A stretch of 64,000 bases of DNA, taken from contig JAFJTR010000037.1 in NCBI GenBank assembly GCA_022559985.1, positions 124,001 through 188,000 on the forward strand. Reading direction: 5' to 3'. Shown here in pieces: positions 35,387-44,839 of this stretch. The position numbers and the translations under genes were made by a program. Positions within the stretch are counted from its first letter, which is position 1. Each line of letters begins with the position of its first letter. Under the pieces are notes generated by a model, which had not been told where the DNA came from, made no database searches, and saw only the letters and a list, made by a program, of their open reading frames with translations. The DNA comes from Parastagonospora avenae f. sp. tritici 18332-5 (taxonomy: Eukaryota > Ascomycota > Dothideomycetes > Pleosporales > Phaeosphaeriaceae).

Positions 35387-35913
35387 GCGCGAAACGGATG
35401 CCAAGGAGAGTTGTTAGGGAAAGTGGGATGTTTTCTTGTATTCGGAGGTGTGCGGAGTTTGGCAACCACAATGTGTGAGCACTAGCGTCAGATACAGTAC
35501 ACCGCCGAATGTCTCACCAATTCCAAGGTTGGGGGGTGGTGGAATAAGTATAAGAGCAGAGGGGTTTACCAGCAAACAAACGTGCTACAAGCTACGCTTT
35601 GATGGGATGTTGTCTGTTTGTGTTGCTCTTCATCTCCGAGGTTACCGCCACGACATTCACCACAAAACACGTCCCGATACATATTTTGCGGAGTGTTTGC
35701 TTTGCTGTGCTGATACACATGTGCGAGATTCGATAATGACTAATCGTATTGAAAGCACATAGCATAAGTACCCGTCTATACTCAAGTTTGGTGGCCAAAG
35801 CCAGAATGAAGGTATCCAGGCACTGAAAATGCAGAATCACAAAACGCCACGCTAATATGCAAAATCCCCTTATGCAAAAATCACACTCGAACTTCATAAC
35901 TTTTGCCAGCATA
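35387..35913. other. Intergenic region
   Basis: 527 bases upstream of the ceramide glucosyltransferase and downstream of Rtt109, both on -. It holds a promoter and a 3' flank. No gene recognised. Confidence 0.45.
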
Positions 35914-37656
35914 CTACGCTTTGGGCTTTTTCCGTACCAATCCTGCCGTGAGCATGTTGACCCCGTTCGTCGAGTCCGCGACGGACGTAGGCTCAGTCTT
36001 CTTCTGCTTCTTCCTGACCAAACCTGTATCAAGGCTCTTAACTGCTTCACGGTTCTCCGGAAGTGTCGCTGTTGACGTAGACGGCTTCCTCTTCTTCCGC
36101 ACACCCATTACTGTTGTTACAGGAGTGCCACCGTTCGTGGCTCGGTCTGCGGCGGCCCCAGCCTCTTTCGTCCCAGTCACTGACCATCCCCATGCGTCTA
36201 GCCCTCCTAATACGGCGATCTCTTCCTTCCATCGCTTTGTTGCTTTGGCTGTCGAAGCACGGCTGCAGAAATTCTGGTGGATGAGAATCTCGTGAGCTCT
36301 GTTATAGTCCTTGGTCGAAAAGCAGATGGTACCTCGAGAGCTGGCCGGCCATCTATAGTACGGGCTGTTTTCCGGCATTTCCTTAGAAGCTGATTTGCTG
36401 GAGGTCGTTGAAGTGGCGGACAGGTCTGAGGACGTCTGCTTGATTCGTGGTAATCGTAACGGGATAGGTCCATATTCGGTCTTGGACTTTTTCTTGCGTT
36501 TAGGATGCCTCCTCTTCCACGGAGACTTCACACTCTCCTGAGACTCGAGTTGCGAGAATGACTGCGAGACTGACTGCTGCTGCGAAGACTCTTCCTCATC
36601 TTCTTCAGGTATCGAAGGCTGTGCGGGAATGATGACCACCCATATGAATCCCACAATCCTGCCAGATGAGCACTCTTGGCGAAAAGCCATGAATTCCCAA
36701 AACTGGTCCAGTGTCTTGACACTCTTCCATATGCCGGTGCTCCTTGATGGCGTACCTCCGTCCACTACCATAGCGTCAGTTCCTCTATCAGGAAGCTCTT
36801 CATCAAGCTCGTCCAAGAATCTCGCTTTCGGATCATCAGGGAAATGTGGTACAAGACATCGCGGAGGCGCGGCGGGATGCGGTGCGATCTGAAGCAGCGG
36901 ATGTGTAGCAGCCCACCGTCGTGGTGTATTCGGTTTCGGTGGAGGGATGTATCGCAGTGTGTCATATGGCTCAAAGCCCGGAATGACAAGGAAGCCTTTG
37001 GCTGTAGCGTCTGCTGAAGATGTATGTCCATTGCTGTACACGTTGTCACCTTGAGTCAGCCTGTCTGCAAAAGACTTCCGTTCCTCTTCCGCCTTGTACT
37101 GCCAAACTATCGGATCAAGAACCTTGCACCACCATTTTACCAATCCTCTATCATCCAAAACATGCTTGTTCTTGTTGTCGATACTCGCAGGGAAGAGGTA
37201 CTGGTCCTGTGCTCTTGCGAACAGTGAGACGACGAGTTTCTTCCCTTCTCGCTGCCTTTCTGTGGCCAGCCAAGAAACAAATGTCCCGCATATCGTCTTC
37301 AATGGCGAGCCGGATTGCCCCCGTGGGAGCTGCAGCTCGGACAAACATCCTGTTGAGTCGGCTTTGGAGACGAAGATAGTTGTAAGGCTCCGGGTGGTGT
37401 ATATCAAGACTTCAATGGCAAGAACAAGGAGCTCCTCGGGCAATGCTGACGCTTCGGCGTGTTTTGGGGTTATTGAGGCGGCAAGTAAATGCGACTCGCA
37501 GTATGTTCGTTCGGACTTTGCATGGGGTGGAGCGGAGAAGAGGGCGGAGGACTTGGTGGGCGGAGTGGAGTAGTGATATAATGTAAAGGGCACATCTTTG
37601 GGTAGCTGTTCGGCCAAAAGATGCTTCAGTGACTTGGGCATAGCGATATCGGCCAT
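35914..37656 (-). CDS. rtt109: Rtt109 histone H3 lysine-56 acetyltransferase
   Basis: Fungus-specific acetyltransferase that, with Vps75 or Asf1, acetylates H3 K56 (and K9/K27) on new histones before deposition. Single exon of 580 residues from the ATG at 37656. Family landmarks in order are LKHLLAEQLPKDVPFTLYHY, LVKWWCKVLDPIVWQY, GFLVIPGFEPYDTLRYIP, PPRCLVPHFPDDPKARFLDE and TLDQFWEFMAFRQECSSGRI with VGFIWVV. The last block is the acetyl-CoA-binding core of the Rtt109/p300 fold. The C-terminal 200 residues are disordered with basic clusters (KRRHPKRKKKSKTE; RKKRKPS), probable nuclear signals. It is transcribed divergently from the mL57 gene, with 217 bases between the start codons. Confidence 0.9.
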   Translation of the reverse strand: MADIAMPKSLKHLLAEQLPKDVPFTLYHYSTPPTKSSALFSAPPHAKSERTYCESHLLAASITPKHAEASALPEELLVLAIEVLIYTTRSLTTIFVSKADSTGCLSELQLPRGQSGSPLKTICGTFVSWLATERQREGKKLVVSLFARAQDQYLFPASIDNKNKHVLDDRGLVKWWCKVLDPIVWQYKAEEERKSFADRLTQGDNVYSNGHTSSADATAKGFLVIPGFEPYDTLRYIPPPKPNTPRRWAATHPLLQIAPHPAAPPRCLVPHFPDDPKARFLDELDEELPDRGTDAMVVDGGTPSRSTGIWKSVKTLDQFWEFMAFRQECSSGRIVGFIWVVIIPAQPSIPEEDEEESSQQQSVSQSFSQLESQESVKSPWKRRHPKRKKKSKTEYGPIPLRLPRIKQTSSDLSATSTTSSKSASKEMPENSPYYRWPASSRGTICFSTKDYNRAHEILIHQNFCSRASTAKATKRWKEEIAVLGGLDAWGWSVTGTKEAGAAADRATNGGTPVTTVMGVRKKRKPSTSTATLPENREAVKSLDTGLVRKKQKKTEPTSVADSTNGVNMLTAGLVRKKPKA

Positions 37657-37873
37657 TTCGGCGCAAGTAGAGAGCAAGAAGGAGGAGTAACGCGTGCCGG
37701 TCCTCGAAGCTGGGGAGCATGAAGCGCGTTTTGCGCTAAGCTAGTTTGAGCAAGGCGTGATATGGAAGCCGCAACTTTTCGAACCATCTGAACAAGACCG
37801 AAGGACGAGACGAGCCCCGACCTCGCCGCCACCAAACGCCAGTACGATACCGTCCCGATAGTGAAAGGCCCCA
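37657..37873. promoter_or_regulatory. Bidirectional promoter of rtt109 and mL57
   Basis: Only 217 bases separate the ATG of rtt109 (-) from the ATG of mL57 (+), so both promoters must lie here or overlap the genes. I see no obvious TATA box. GC-rich words dominate. Confidence 0.6.
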
Positions 37874-38764
37874 ATGGCTTCCAAACGACCGCTCCGCTGC
37901 CTTTTCTCGGCTGCGTCATCGCCGCTACGCCCAGCGCCATCAAGAGCGTCCCTCGTGCGGACCTCCGCATGCACATTTTCGACATGTACCCCATTACGAG
38001 CGCCTGAAGACGAGATAGAAGCTGCAGATAGACCGCGATGGCAACATACCCCGGTCCGCATGGTGGCGCCTTATCGGATACGTCCGCAAGCAAAGGGAGG
38101 CGTATTCAAGGTCAACGAGGACCCCAGGCGATTGGATGAAACGTACATACGGATGCTGGGACCTGGAGGAGACGAGGTATTAGGCGATGAGGTCAAGTGG
38201 TTGGCCGTCACACACAAGAGCTTCGAACACGGCAAAAGAGGGTTCAACGACCGGTTAGCATATTTGGGTACGTGGGGACATGCATGCAAGATTGCCAATT
38301 GGGAGTACTAACAACGTCCAAGGACGACGGATAGTCGAGCTGCAGACATCGCAGGCGCTTATAAGCTCCCCGCAAGAAGCACAGGCAGAGACCGACGAGT
38401 TCGGCCGGATACCGTTCCAGCACCCTGCGTTGATTGGACTGCAGGGATTGTCGGATGAGGCACAGAGCAAGATTCTCGACAAGGCACGGTTGGCACAAAT
38501 AGCAGAGCGATATGGACTCGACAAGGTAACACGGTGGACGCCAAAGAGGGTACGTACCTTTTCTGGGCTTGGTGGCGTAATGGTATGCTAACAAAACTAC
38601 AGGCGGACAACCTGCAAGGATCTGGTATCGAGTCCGTTCTGATGACATCCCTGTACGCCATTGTCGGTGCCGTGGCACTTGAGCGGGGTGGAGAAGCCGC
38701 CAACAAAGTCGTCCAAGAGAAGATTCTTGCGCCGCTAGGATTTGACTTCGCAGCAGAGCTATAG
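37874..38764 (+). CDS. mrpl15: Mitochondrial large-subunit ribosomal protein mL57 (RNase III-like fold)
   Basis: Structural component of the fungal mitochondrial large ribosomal subunit (yeast MrpL15 family), derived from an RNase III domain that has lost activity. Exons 37874-38267, 38323-38549 and 38603-38764 give 260 residues (introns 55 and 53 nt; the first has a TACTAAC branch site). A presequence rich in Arg/Ser (MASKRPLRCLFSAASSPLRP) is followed by the RNase III-like core: LAVTHKSFEHGKRGFNDRLAYLGRR and GIESVLMTSLYAIVGAVALERG. The active-enzyme motif (ERLEFLGDA) is replaced by NDRLAYLGRR, matching the ribosomal, non-catalytic group. Confidence 0.85.
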
Positions 38765-39059
38765 ATCATTGCTAGCTCCGCGCCATTAGATTCTTGTACA
38801 ACTATTCAGCATGTACTATATGACTAAGTGAGAGACGAATGAGATATCCAGCATCGAATCAAAGATTTGGAAACTTGCATAATGTCACAAATCACATCTG
38901 ACATATGAGCATGTAGGTGGTGTCACACAGAGGCCATTAAAATTCCTGCGGCACCCTCATAGAGCTCTGCTAAAAAAAAGCTCGAACGTTTTCATGATCG
39001 ACATATTCTGCAGTATATCCTCCCATGCTAAGACTTTCTCTTCACACGATACTTGATAT

Positions 39060-39850
39060 CAAGAGTGTTGGTATATACCCGATTAAGCAATCTAGAGTCC
39101 GCACATCGATCGCTGCAAACTTTTGGGTGAATTGAAGTTCTCAAATAGCAAAAACTCAGTAACCCTAGATCTAGTGAATGAAATCTCAATGTGTTAGGCG
39201 AGCTTCAAATTACATAACAGTAGTAAGTGTAGACATAGTAGTTTCAATAAGAGACATGCTAACAAGAGAGATGGTATATACCGCATTAGGCAAGTAGATT
39301 ATGTGTCGATTGTGGTCAACTTTTCAGTGAATTGAAAGACTGTGTAGGTGCTGCCGGACGCTGGCGAGCGTAGTTGACTTGGGGAATTATCGTTGTAGCC
39401 TCTAGGATGAAATCTCGAGCAACTTTTCAGGTACGGGATTGAGTGAAGAATCTCATCGCGGGGTCTGGCTATAAGAGAGATGGCATATACCGTATTAGGC
39501 AGGTAGAATTAAGCGTCGATTGTAGTCATCTTTTCAGTGAATTGAAAGTCTGTGTAGGCGCTGCCGGATACTAGCAGGCGCAGTCGACTTGTGGAATCAT
39601 CGTTGTAGTCTCCAGGACAAAGTTCCAGGTGACGTTTTAGGTACAGTGAACTGGCAAGTGTTAAGTGAAGGATTCTATCACGACATGTGATAATGAGAGA
39701 GATGGTACATACCGCATTAGGCAAGTATTTTGAGGTGTTGATTGTAGTCAACTTTCAATCATTCCACGCAAGTGTTTGCAGATACAATCAGTTCTTTCAA
39801 TCCTTGTTGTAGTCTCCAGGATAGATTTTTACCTGCCTGCACTTTCAATT
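39060..39850. repeat. Four diverged tandem repeat units of about 200-220 bp
   Basis: Units begin near 39060, 39258, 39470 and 39690. Each carries a block like GAGAGATGGTATATACCGCA, then TTAGGCAAGTAG, then GTCGATTGTGGTCAACTTTT and CAGTGAATTGAAAG; units 2 and 3 continue with GTGTAGGTGCTGCCGGA, and units 2 to 4 share TCGTTGTAGTCTCCAGGA-like text. The core GGTATATACC is a perfect 10-base palindrome in units 1 and 2 and is altered in units 3 and 4. The array lies in the 1.24 kb convergent gap between mL57 (ends 38764) and the 40007 gene. No reading frame spans it. It may be a decayed minisatellite or transposon remnant. Confidence 0.75.
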
Positions 39851-40006
39851 TCACGCTTTCGTCAATGTGCGTCTGCCAGTGTTAAGACCTTTGCTTTTCA
39901 CTCCACTTCCCACATTCTCAATCAGTCAAACAGCCATATTTTGATCACACGTCCCATTCATCACTACATACTAATGTCATTCAACATTAACGTTACTCAT
40001 TACCCA

Positions 40007-43000
40007 TCAATACCTCAAAAATCCCTGCGAATCATACAAACTCCCCGACGTCCCCGTCAAAATTCTGCCACACGGACTCGTAACCTGAATCCTCACATTT
40101 GGCGTCCCCACCCCCAACGCATTTCGCTTTCGATATCTGTCCCCACTGTCCCGATATTTCTTGCGATTCGCCTTGGGCGTCGGAGAAGGTGAGGGGGAGC
40201 GAGAAATGTCTTTTGCGACTTCAAAGTCGCGTTTCTTGTTCTTGATTGTTTTGACAGAGGAGATGGAGTATGCTGGTGATGCGAGCGGCGACGAAGCACG
40301 CGGCTGGTGTTTGTCTCGTGGTTTGTTGGGTGAGCTGGGGCGCGGTGGTGTCGACGAAGCCCAAAATGCTTCGCCGTCTTCCCATATACTGCTTGAGCGC
40401 TCTTGAGCGCCAGCTGTGGTGTCTTCTTGCTCTATTGATGTGGAGAAGATCTCGGTGTCGGGGGTTATTGTGGAGGTGGAGAGCAGTGAACTTCCTTCGT
40501 CGAGGTCAATGGAGGCGCAGCCTTTGTCCCATTCATCATCGAGGACGTTCTCGACTAGGCGCCGCCCTTCGGCTTCGTCGAGCTCGATGCTGGTCGCGTC
40601 GTCCATTTCGTCGAGCCAGCTTTCGTCACCGGGAAGGGCAACACTATCTTCTCTACCTAATCGGAGGTATCGCCGTTCTCCGCGCCCGGCTTTCTCCTTC
40701 CTCGCATTTGCTGCATCGGAGTTCATACGCCTCAAGGCGGCAATAGAAGTACGCAAAGGTCGTGGAGGTGACATACGCGGTGCTTGCGGCGAGGGTGACA
40801 GTTTCGGCATATCTGAGAAGTCTATAGCCAAGGAAGGCATCACCTGCGGTAGCTCTGCATGCGATAGCCGTGGGGAGCATGGCACGACTGGACTTGTTAG
40901 TTCAATAGGAGACGACGTAGGTGACAAAGTCTCCAGGGGCGATGGCAATGAATATACGGAGCTCGCCTCAGACTGCCGATGTCCAAGAACCGGTGACTCG
41001 CTGCTACGTATTGGCTGTAGGTCAAAAGAAAAGGCCGCTTCAAGTAACGGGTCGAAGGTCTTTTGGGCCAGCTCGGATGTCTTTGGGATGACCAGGGCGA
41101 CATTTAGGGAAGCACCACTTGTCGTGTCCATGATGCTGCTATCGACATCATGGAAGCTATTATTGAGCAGCACGAAAGCATCCTTGCTCAATATGGCTGC
41201 ATCAATCGTATCCGGCGTTTCCTCGGGAATAGCGGTAGCATGTACAGGTAAGTCGTACGCAGCCCGATCGTTCGGGCTGAACTTTGGCGGTGACATAGTC
41301 TTAGGCGAGACAGGTGGTGAGTCGTCCTGTCGAGGTTTATTCATCTCGGCAGTTCTCTGGGAACTGACTGACGATTCTTCTGGAATCGTCGCAAAATCCG
41401 AGTGCCAGGCACGTGAGGACGTGTTCGTCGGGGTCTGAAAGACCATGCTGGGCCGCTCGGGATCGTATACATCAAGATCAGCTAGGCTGGGAAATGAAAA
41501 AGATTGGTCCTGTTCTGGTGTTTCGGGCCTGAAAGGCGATTGAGGTAAGAACGGTGTTTCAGGCATCTGGTAGTCGCGGCTGAAATCGTAACGATCGGAA
41601 GATCGAGTCATTGAAGTGTAGGAATCATCGCCGCAAGTCTCAACAACGGAGGGCGTTCTAAGAGGCTTCGAGAAGCTTATCACGGAGCTGTTACTCGCTC
41701 GCTTTCCCTCTAGCTTCGCAAGCTCATTGAGGACATGATCTGTCGTTAACACGACGTACGTCTGATCATAACTCACGAGGGGCAGGGTCGGAGAACTTGG
41801 CGTCAAGGAGGCATGCAGCGATGTGGTAGGAAATTTAAGTTCAGGCGCAAAGGTTGAAGAGCTCGGAGGTGTGGGGAGCGCACGAGGGCCTGGTATAGCC
41901 AGACCAAGACCTGCAGTAGATCCATCTACAGTAGCTCCTTCGGTGGTGTCTTCCTTGTTCTCCATGATGAAAGATGGGCTTGGCGTTCTCGTTGGTGGTC
42001 CATGAAAGGTCGGCACCAGGGAGATACGTACGCTATTCTTGCGACGGTGACCTTGTCGTGCACTTGGGCTGCCCTTCAGCGCCGATGGCTTTCCGGTGGA
42101 AGACAGCGGTGTAGCATCCCATTGAAATGGGTTACCGCCACTGCTTCTCGAAGATGCTTGCGAGTGTTGTCGCTTTGGTGATCGGATAGCTCCATTCAAT
42201 TCTCGTCCAGTACTCCGCTTCTGTCGTTCGGGCGAGTCCTCCGAATAGACATGGCTCCTCAACTTTCTTTTTGGTGTTATGGGATCTCCGGATGCTGATG
42301 TATTAACGCTGGTAAAAGAATGTCCGGTGACCGTCATGGGTCTTGGTTTTCTGGTGTTGCTTGGAATTTGCATGTCTGATGCTTCTGACGGTTTGTTCTG
42401 ATGCTCGGCCCAACGGTCCTCCATCTCAGAGGGAGCTCTTTTTGACCGAGCCGGGCTAGTACTGGGAGTGTGTCGCAGACCTAAGACCTTCGCTCGGAGA
42501 TCTAATGAATCACGGAATGGTCTCGCTCCGGTAGACCCCGAACCTCGAGTCCGTGGCTTTGTGATCTTTTGAGGCCGTCTCTTCGCCGGCGGAGGCATGA
42601 CTGGACTTGCATGGCTGACCAAAATGGAAGTGTCAACTGATGCAAAGCTAGAGTCGGATTGCTTTGATGAGATTCGTCTGAGTTGACCCTGTCTTCTGGC
42701 CTCATTCTTGATGCGCGCAATGTCGAGTGGTAAGGGAGGTAGGGTCACGTCTGGTGCACTCCCAGAGACATAGCCAGACATACTTGCAGACCTTGCGCGA
42801 AGTTGTGGCCGCTCAGGTGGATCTGAGGGTACATCTGCAAATGATTTGGCGCGTTGCAATCGATCATTTGCACCAGCTCGAAAATAAGAGTTTCCAGAGG
42901 CTGAACGTTCTTGGTGGCTAGAATCAAGTTCATAAGTCGAATTACGGAAGGCCGGATGGTGTTGAAGTAGAGATTGAGACGATGAATGTCGGCTTCCATG

Positions 43001-43558
43001 ATGCTGCGAGTTCAGTAAAAGCGGTCTGCTCGAATCGTTAAGCGAACTTCTCAGGACAGGTACATTTGACGATGGTTTCGGATCCTCTAGTACAGTAGAC
43101 AGTCTCGAGCCTTTTATTTTCTTCAGGTGAATGTTGTGTCCGGACACGCGTCTTGTATGGAAAGGCCATGACAGCCGGCTCCCTTTCTTCATGGCCTCTG
43201 TCGGCTTTGGAGGTACATAGTGCTCCAGTGTGCCAGTAGTCTCTGAAGACTTGATGGTCTCCATCGATGTCAATGTTCCCCATCCAGAGTTCTTGTTGTA
43301 CGGATGAATTGTACTGCGCCTCAACACAGAACGCGGTCTTGTCACAGAGTCCCGTGCCTCTCCTCGGGCTTGCGCAATTGATACACCCCGCTCTTCAAGA
43401 TCAGCAAGGAGTTGCCTGTGATTCCGTATAGCCCGCACCAGCAGAAAGATCAGCGCGACAGTGCAGATGAGACTGATACCGATCCCGGTAGCTATGGCTG
43501 CAATGGCCGTGGTGCTCAAACCACCACTCGGCGCACCGGACGGAGATGATTCGCTCAT
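40007..43558 (-). CDS. Large single-pass membrane protein with disordered cytosolic tail (1183 aa)
   Basis: Single exon, unknown function. I start it at the ATG at 43558; the longer frame upstream has no earlier in-frame ATG. A short Ser/Gly/Pro-rich N-terminus without signal peptide is followed by one hydrophobic helix (residues about 15-40, with IAAIATGIGISLICTVALIF) and a basic stop (RAIRNHRQ), then a short coiled segment. The remaining 1100 residues are Ser/Pro/Arg-rich and mostly disordered, with many SP/TP sites and short conserved-looking islands near the C-terminus (RRYLRLGREDSVALPGDESW; RRKYRDSGDRYRKRNALGVG). The layout suggests a signal-anchor protein exposing a regulatory tail. The last 40 residues end in ILTGTSGSLYDSQGFLRY, which looks structured. 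Confidence 0.75.
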   Translation of the reverse strand: MSESSPSGAPSGGLSTTAIAAIATGIGISLICTVALIFLLVRAIRNHRQLLADLEERGVSIAQARGEARDSVTRPRSVLRRSTIHPYNKNSGWGTLTSMETIKSSETTGTLEHYVPPKPTEAMKKGSRLSWPFHTRRVSGHNIHLKKIKGSRLSTVLEDPKPSSNVPVLRSSLNDSSRPLLLNSQHHGSRHSSSQSLLQHHPAFRNSTYELDSSHQERSASGNSYFRAGANDRLQRAKSFADVPSDPPERPQLRARSASMSGYVSGSAPDVTLPPLPLDIARIKNEARRQGQLRRISSKQSDSSFASVDTSILVSHASPVMPPPAKRRPQKITKPRTRGSGSTGARPFRDSLDLRAKVLGLRHTPSTSPARSKRAPSEMEDRWAEHQNKPSEASDMQIPSNTRKPRPMTVTGHSFTSVNTSASGDPITPKRKLRSHVYSEDSPERQKRSTGRELNGAIRSPKRQHSQASSRSSGGNPFQWDATPLSSTGKPSALKGSPSARQGHRRKNSVRISLVPTFHGPPTRTPSPSFIMENKEDTTEGATVDGSTAGLGLAIPGPRALPTPPSSSTFAPELKFPTTSLHASLTPSSPTLPLVSYDQTYVVLTTDHVLNELAKLEGKRASNSSVISFSKPLRTPSVVETCGDDSYTSMTRSSDRYDFSRDYQMPETPFLPQSPFRPETPEQDQSFSFPSLADLDVYDPERPSMVFQTPTNTSSRAWHSDFATIPEESSVSSQRTAEMNKPRQDDSPPVSPKTMSPPKFSPNDRAAYDLPVHATAIPEETPDTIDAAILSKDAFVLLNNSFHDVDSSIMDTTSGASLNVALVIPKTSELAQKTFDPLLEAAFSFDLQPIRSSESPVLGHRQSEASSVYSLPSPLETLSPTSSPIELTSPVVPCSPRLSHAELPQVMPSLAIDFSDMPKLSPSPQAPRMSPPRPLRTSIAALRRMNSDAANARKEKAGRGERRYLRLGREDSVALPGDESWLDEMDDATSIELDEAEGRRLVENVLDDEWDKGCASIDLDEGSSLLSTSTITPDTEIFSTSIEQEDTTAGAQERSSSIWEDGEAFWASSTPPRPSSPNKPRDKHQPRASSPLASPAYSISSVKTIKNKKRDFEVAKDISRSPSPSPTPKANRKKYRDSGDRYRKRNALGVGTPNVRIQVTSPCGRILTGTSGSLYDSQGFLRY

Positions 43559-44839
43559 TATATCGTGTTCGTGTTTATATGCGCTGTGGTCCTTGATGGT
43601 TGGCGCGCGTGTGCGTTCGGGACGATTCAAAGAACAGCTTTCAGAGTCGTGGTGCAGCCAACCAAGTCGTCCCCGGATCGCCGGCACCGATTGTCGAACT
43701 GTCGAAAGTATCCTCCTTCTTCCAGCACTTGCATCCTATATCTCCAGAAACGACAGCGAGGCAACGAGCGGCGCAAAGAAAATTGTAGCAAAAGATTCCG
43801 TAAAGCGACCGAGCACATGGGGATCCCGCGTGTACACATACATTCTGTGGCATCCCGCAGTGCTCTTGCGGTTGTCAAGGTGAAGAAAAGTGTAGGAATG
43901 CAGGTAAAAAATGGGGGGCAAAACAAAGTGCCAAACGAGGGGTGCCCATGGAATGTGGTCGGAGCGAGCCGACAGAGCAGGGAGAAAAAGAGCACATCAG
44001 GTCATAGCGTAAACTCATGCTGAGAAAGGGCAACTTCTCTCTTCCTGGCGCGGTATAGGCGGCTTTCATCTTGCTGGTTATCGTGAAGCTCGGATCGAGC
44101 CAAACTTGTTGTTGTAGTGGCCAGTCAGTAGACAGGCCTGCACTTAATTCACACAGCCAGTATTACTTCCAGAGTTTGAGTACTGGCAATCAAACTCTTC
44201 CATAATCTACACAGTTTGGTCATGGTATGAGTCGCGTGTGCGTCAGTACCACGGGTTAGGTACAAAATGATGGTTGCGGGCCCGATGTGCGCGCATCAAG
44301 GGAGGGCAGGGCTCAACTGTATACGAGTGATATATTGGTCATGTGTCAGAACATGTCTTTGATATCTCCGCTTTTCTCTCTTTTGCATGTGCGAACCTGG
44401 TAGCTGGCACGCCACGATAGGTCTTACAGGTGCAGGTTGTCGCACCCATGCCACTGGTGGCGGGACACATCCACAAGACAGTCATCTCCACATTCGAGTG
44501 AGGCAGGAAGTGCGGCGAGACGTTGTCGCGGAGAAGCATAGTCCCTCAAATTTTGGCGTCACGAGTGGAGGTCGATGTTGTTGGTTCCAAACAAGACGCG
44601 TCGCGGTCGTGAACTTCAGAGATCTTCCGAGGTTTGGTGACGCTAATTAGGTAAGTATGCACGTGATATCGCACTGAACACACATATGCATGATACATAC
44701 GCGCAAATCTAGTCGAATGCTGAAAATTGTGTTTTATTTACAGCTAAGGCGATAGAGATAAACGAGCGACATACTGCCGGCTCTGGGTATAGAAGGTCGC
44801 GGGCTCAAGAAAGAAATCTAACAATAAATGACATCTCCG
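43559..44839. other. Intergenic region without convincing gene
   Basis: 1.28 kb between two - strand genes. Short frames overlap on both strands around 43600-44000 and 44340-44650, but none has family resemblance. It contains the promoter of the 43558 gene. Confidence 0.4.

Noticed and set aside
40416..41438. 340-codon + strand frame opposite the large membrane protein gene
   Set aside because: It is an antisense shadow of a Ser/Glu-rich gene; composition is explained by the opposite strand.
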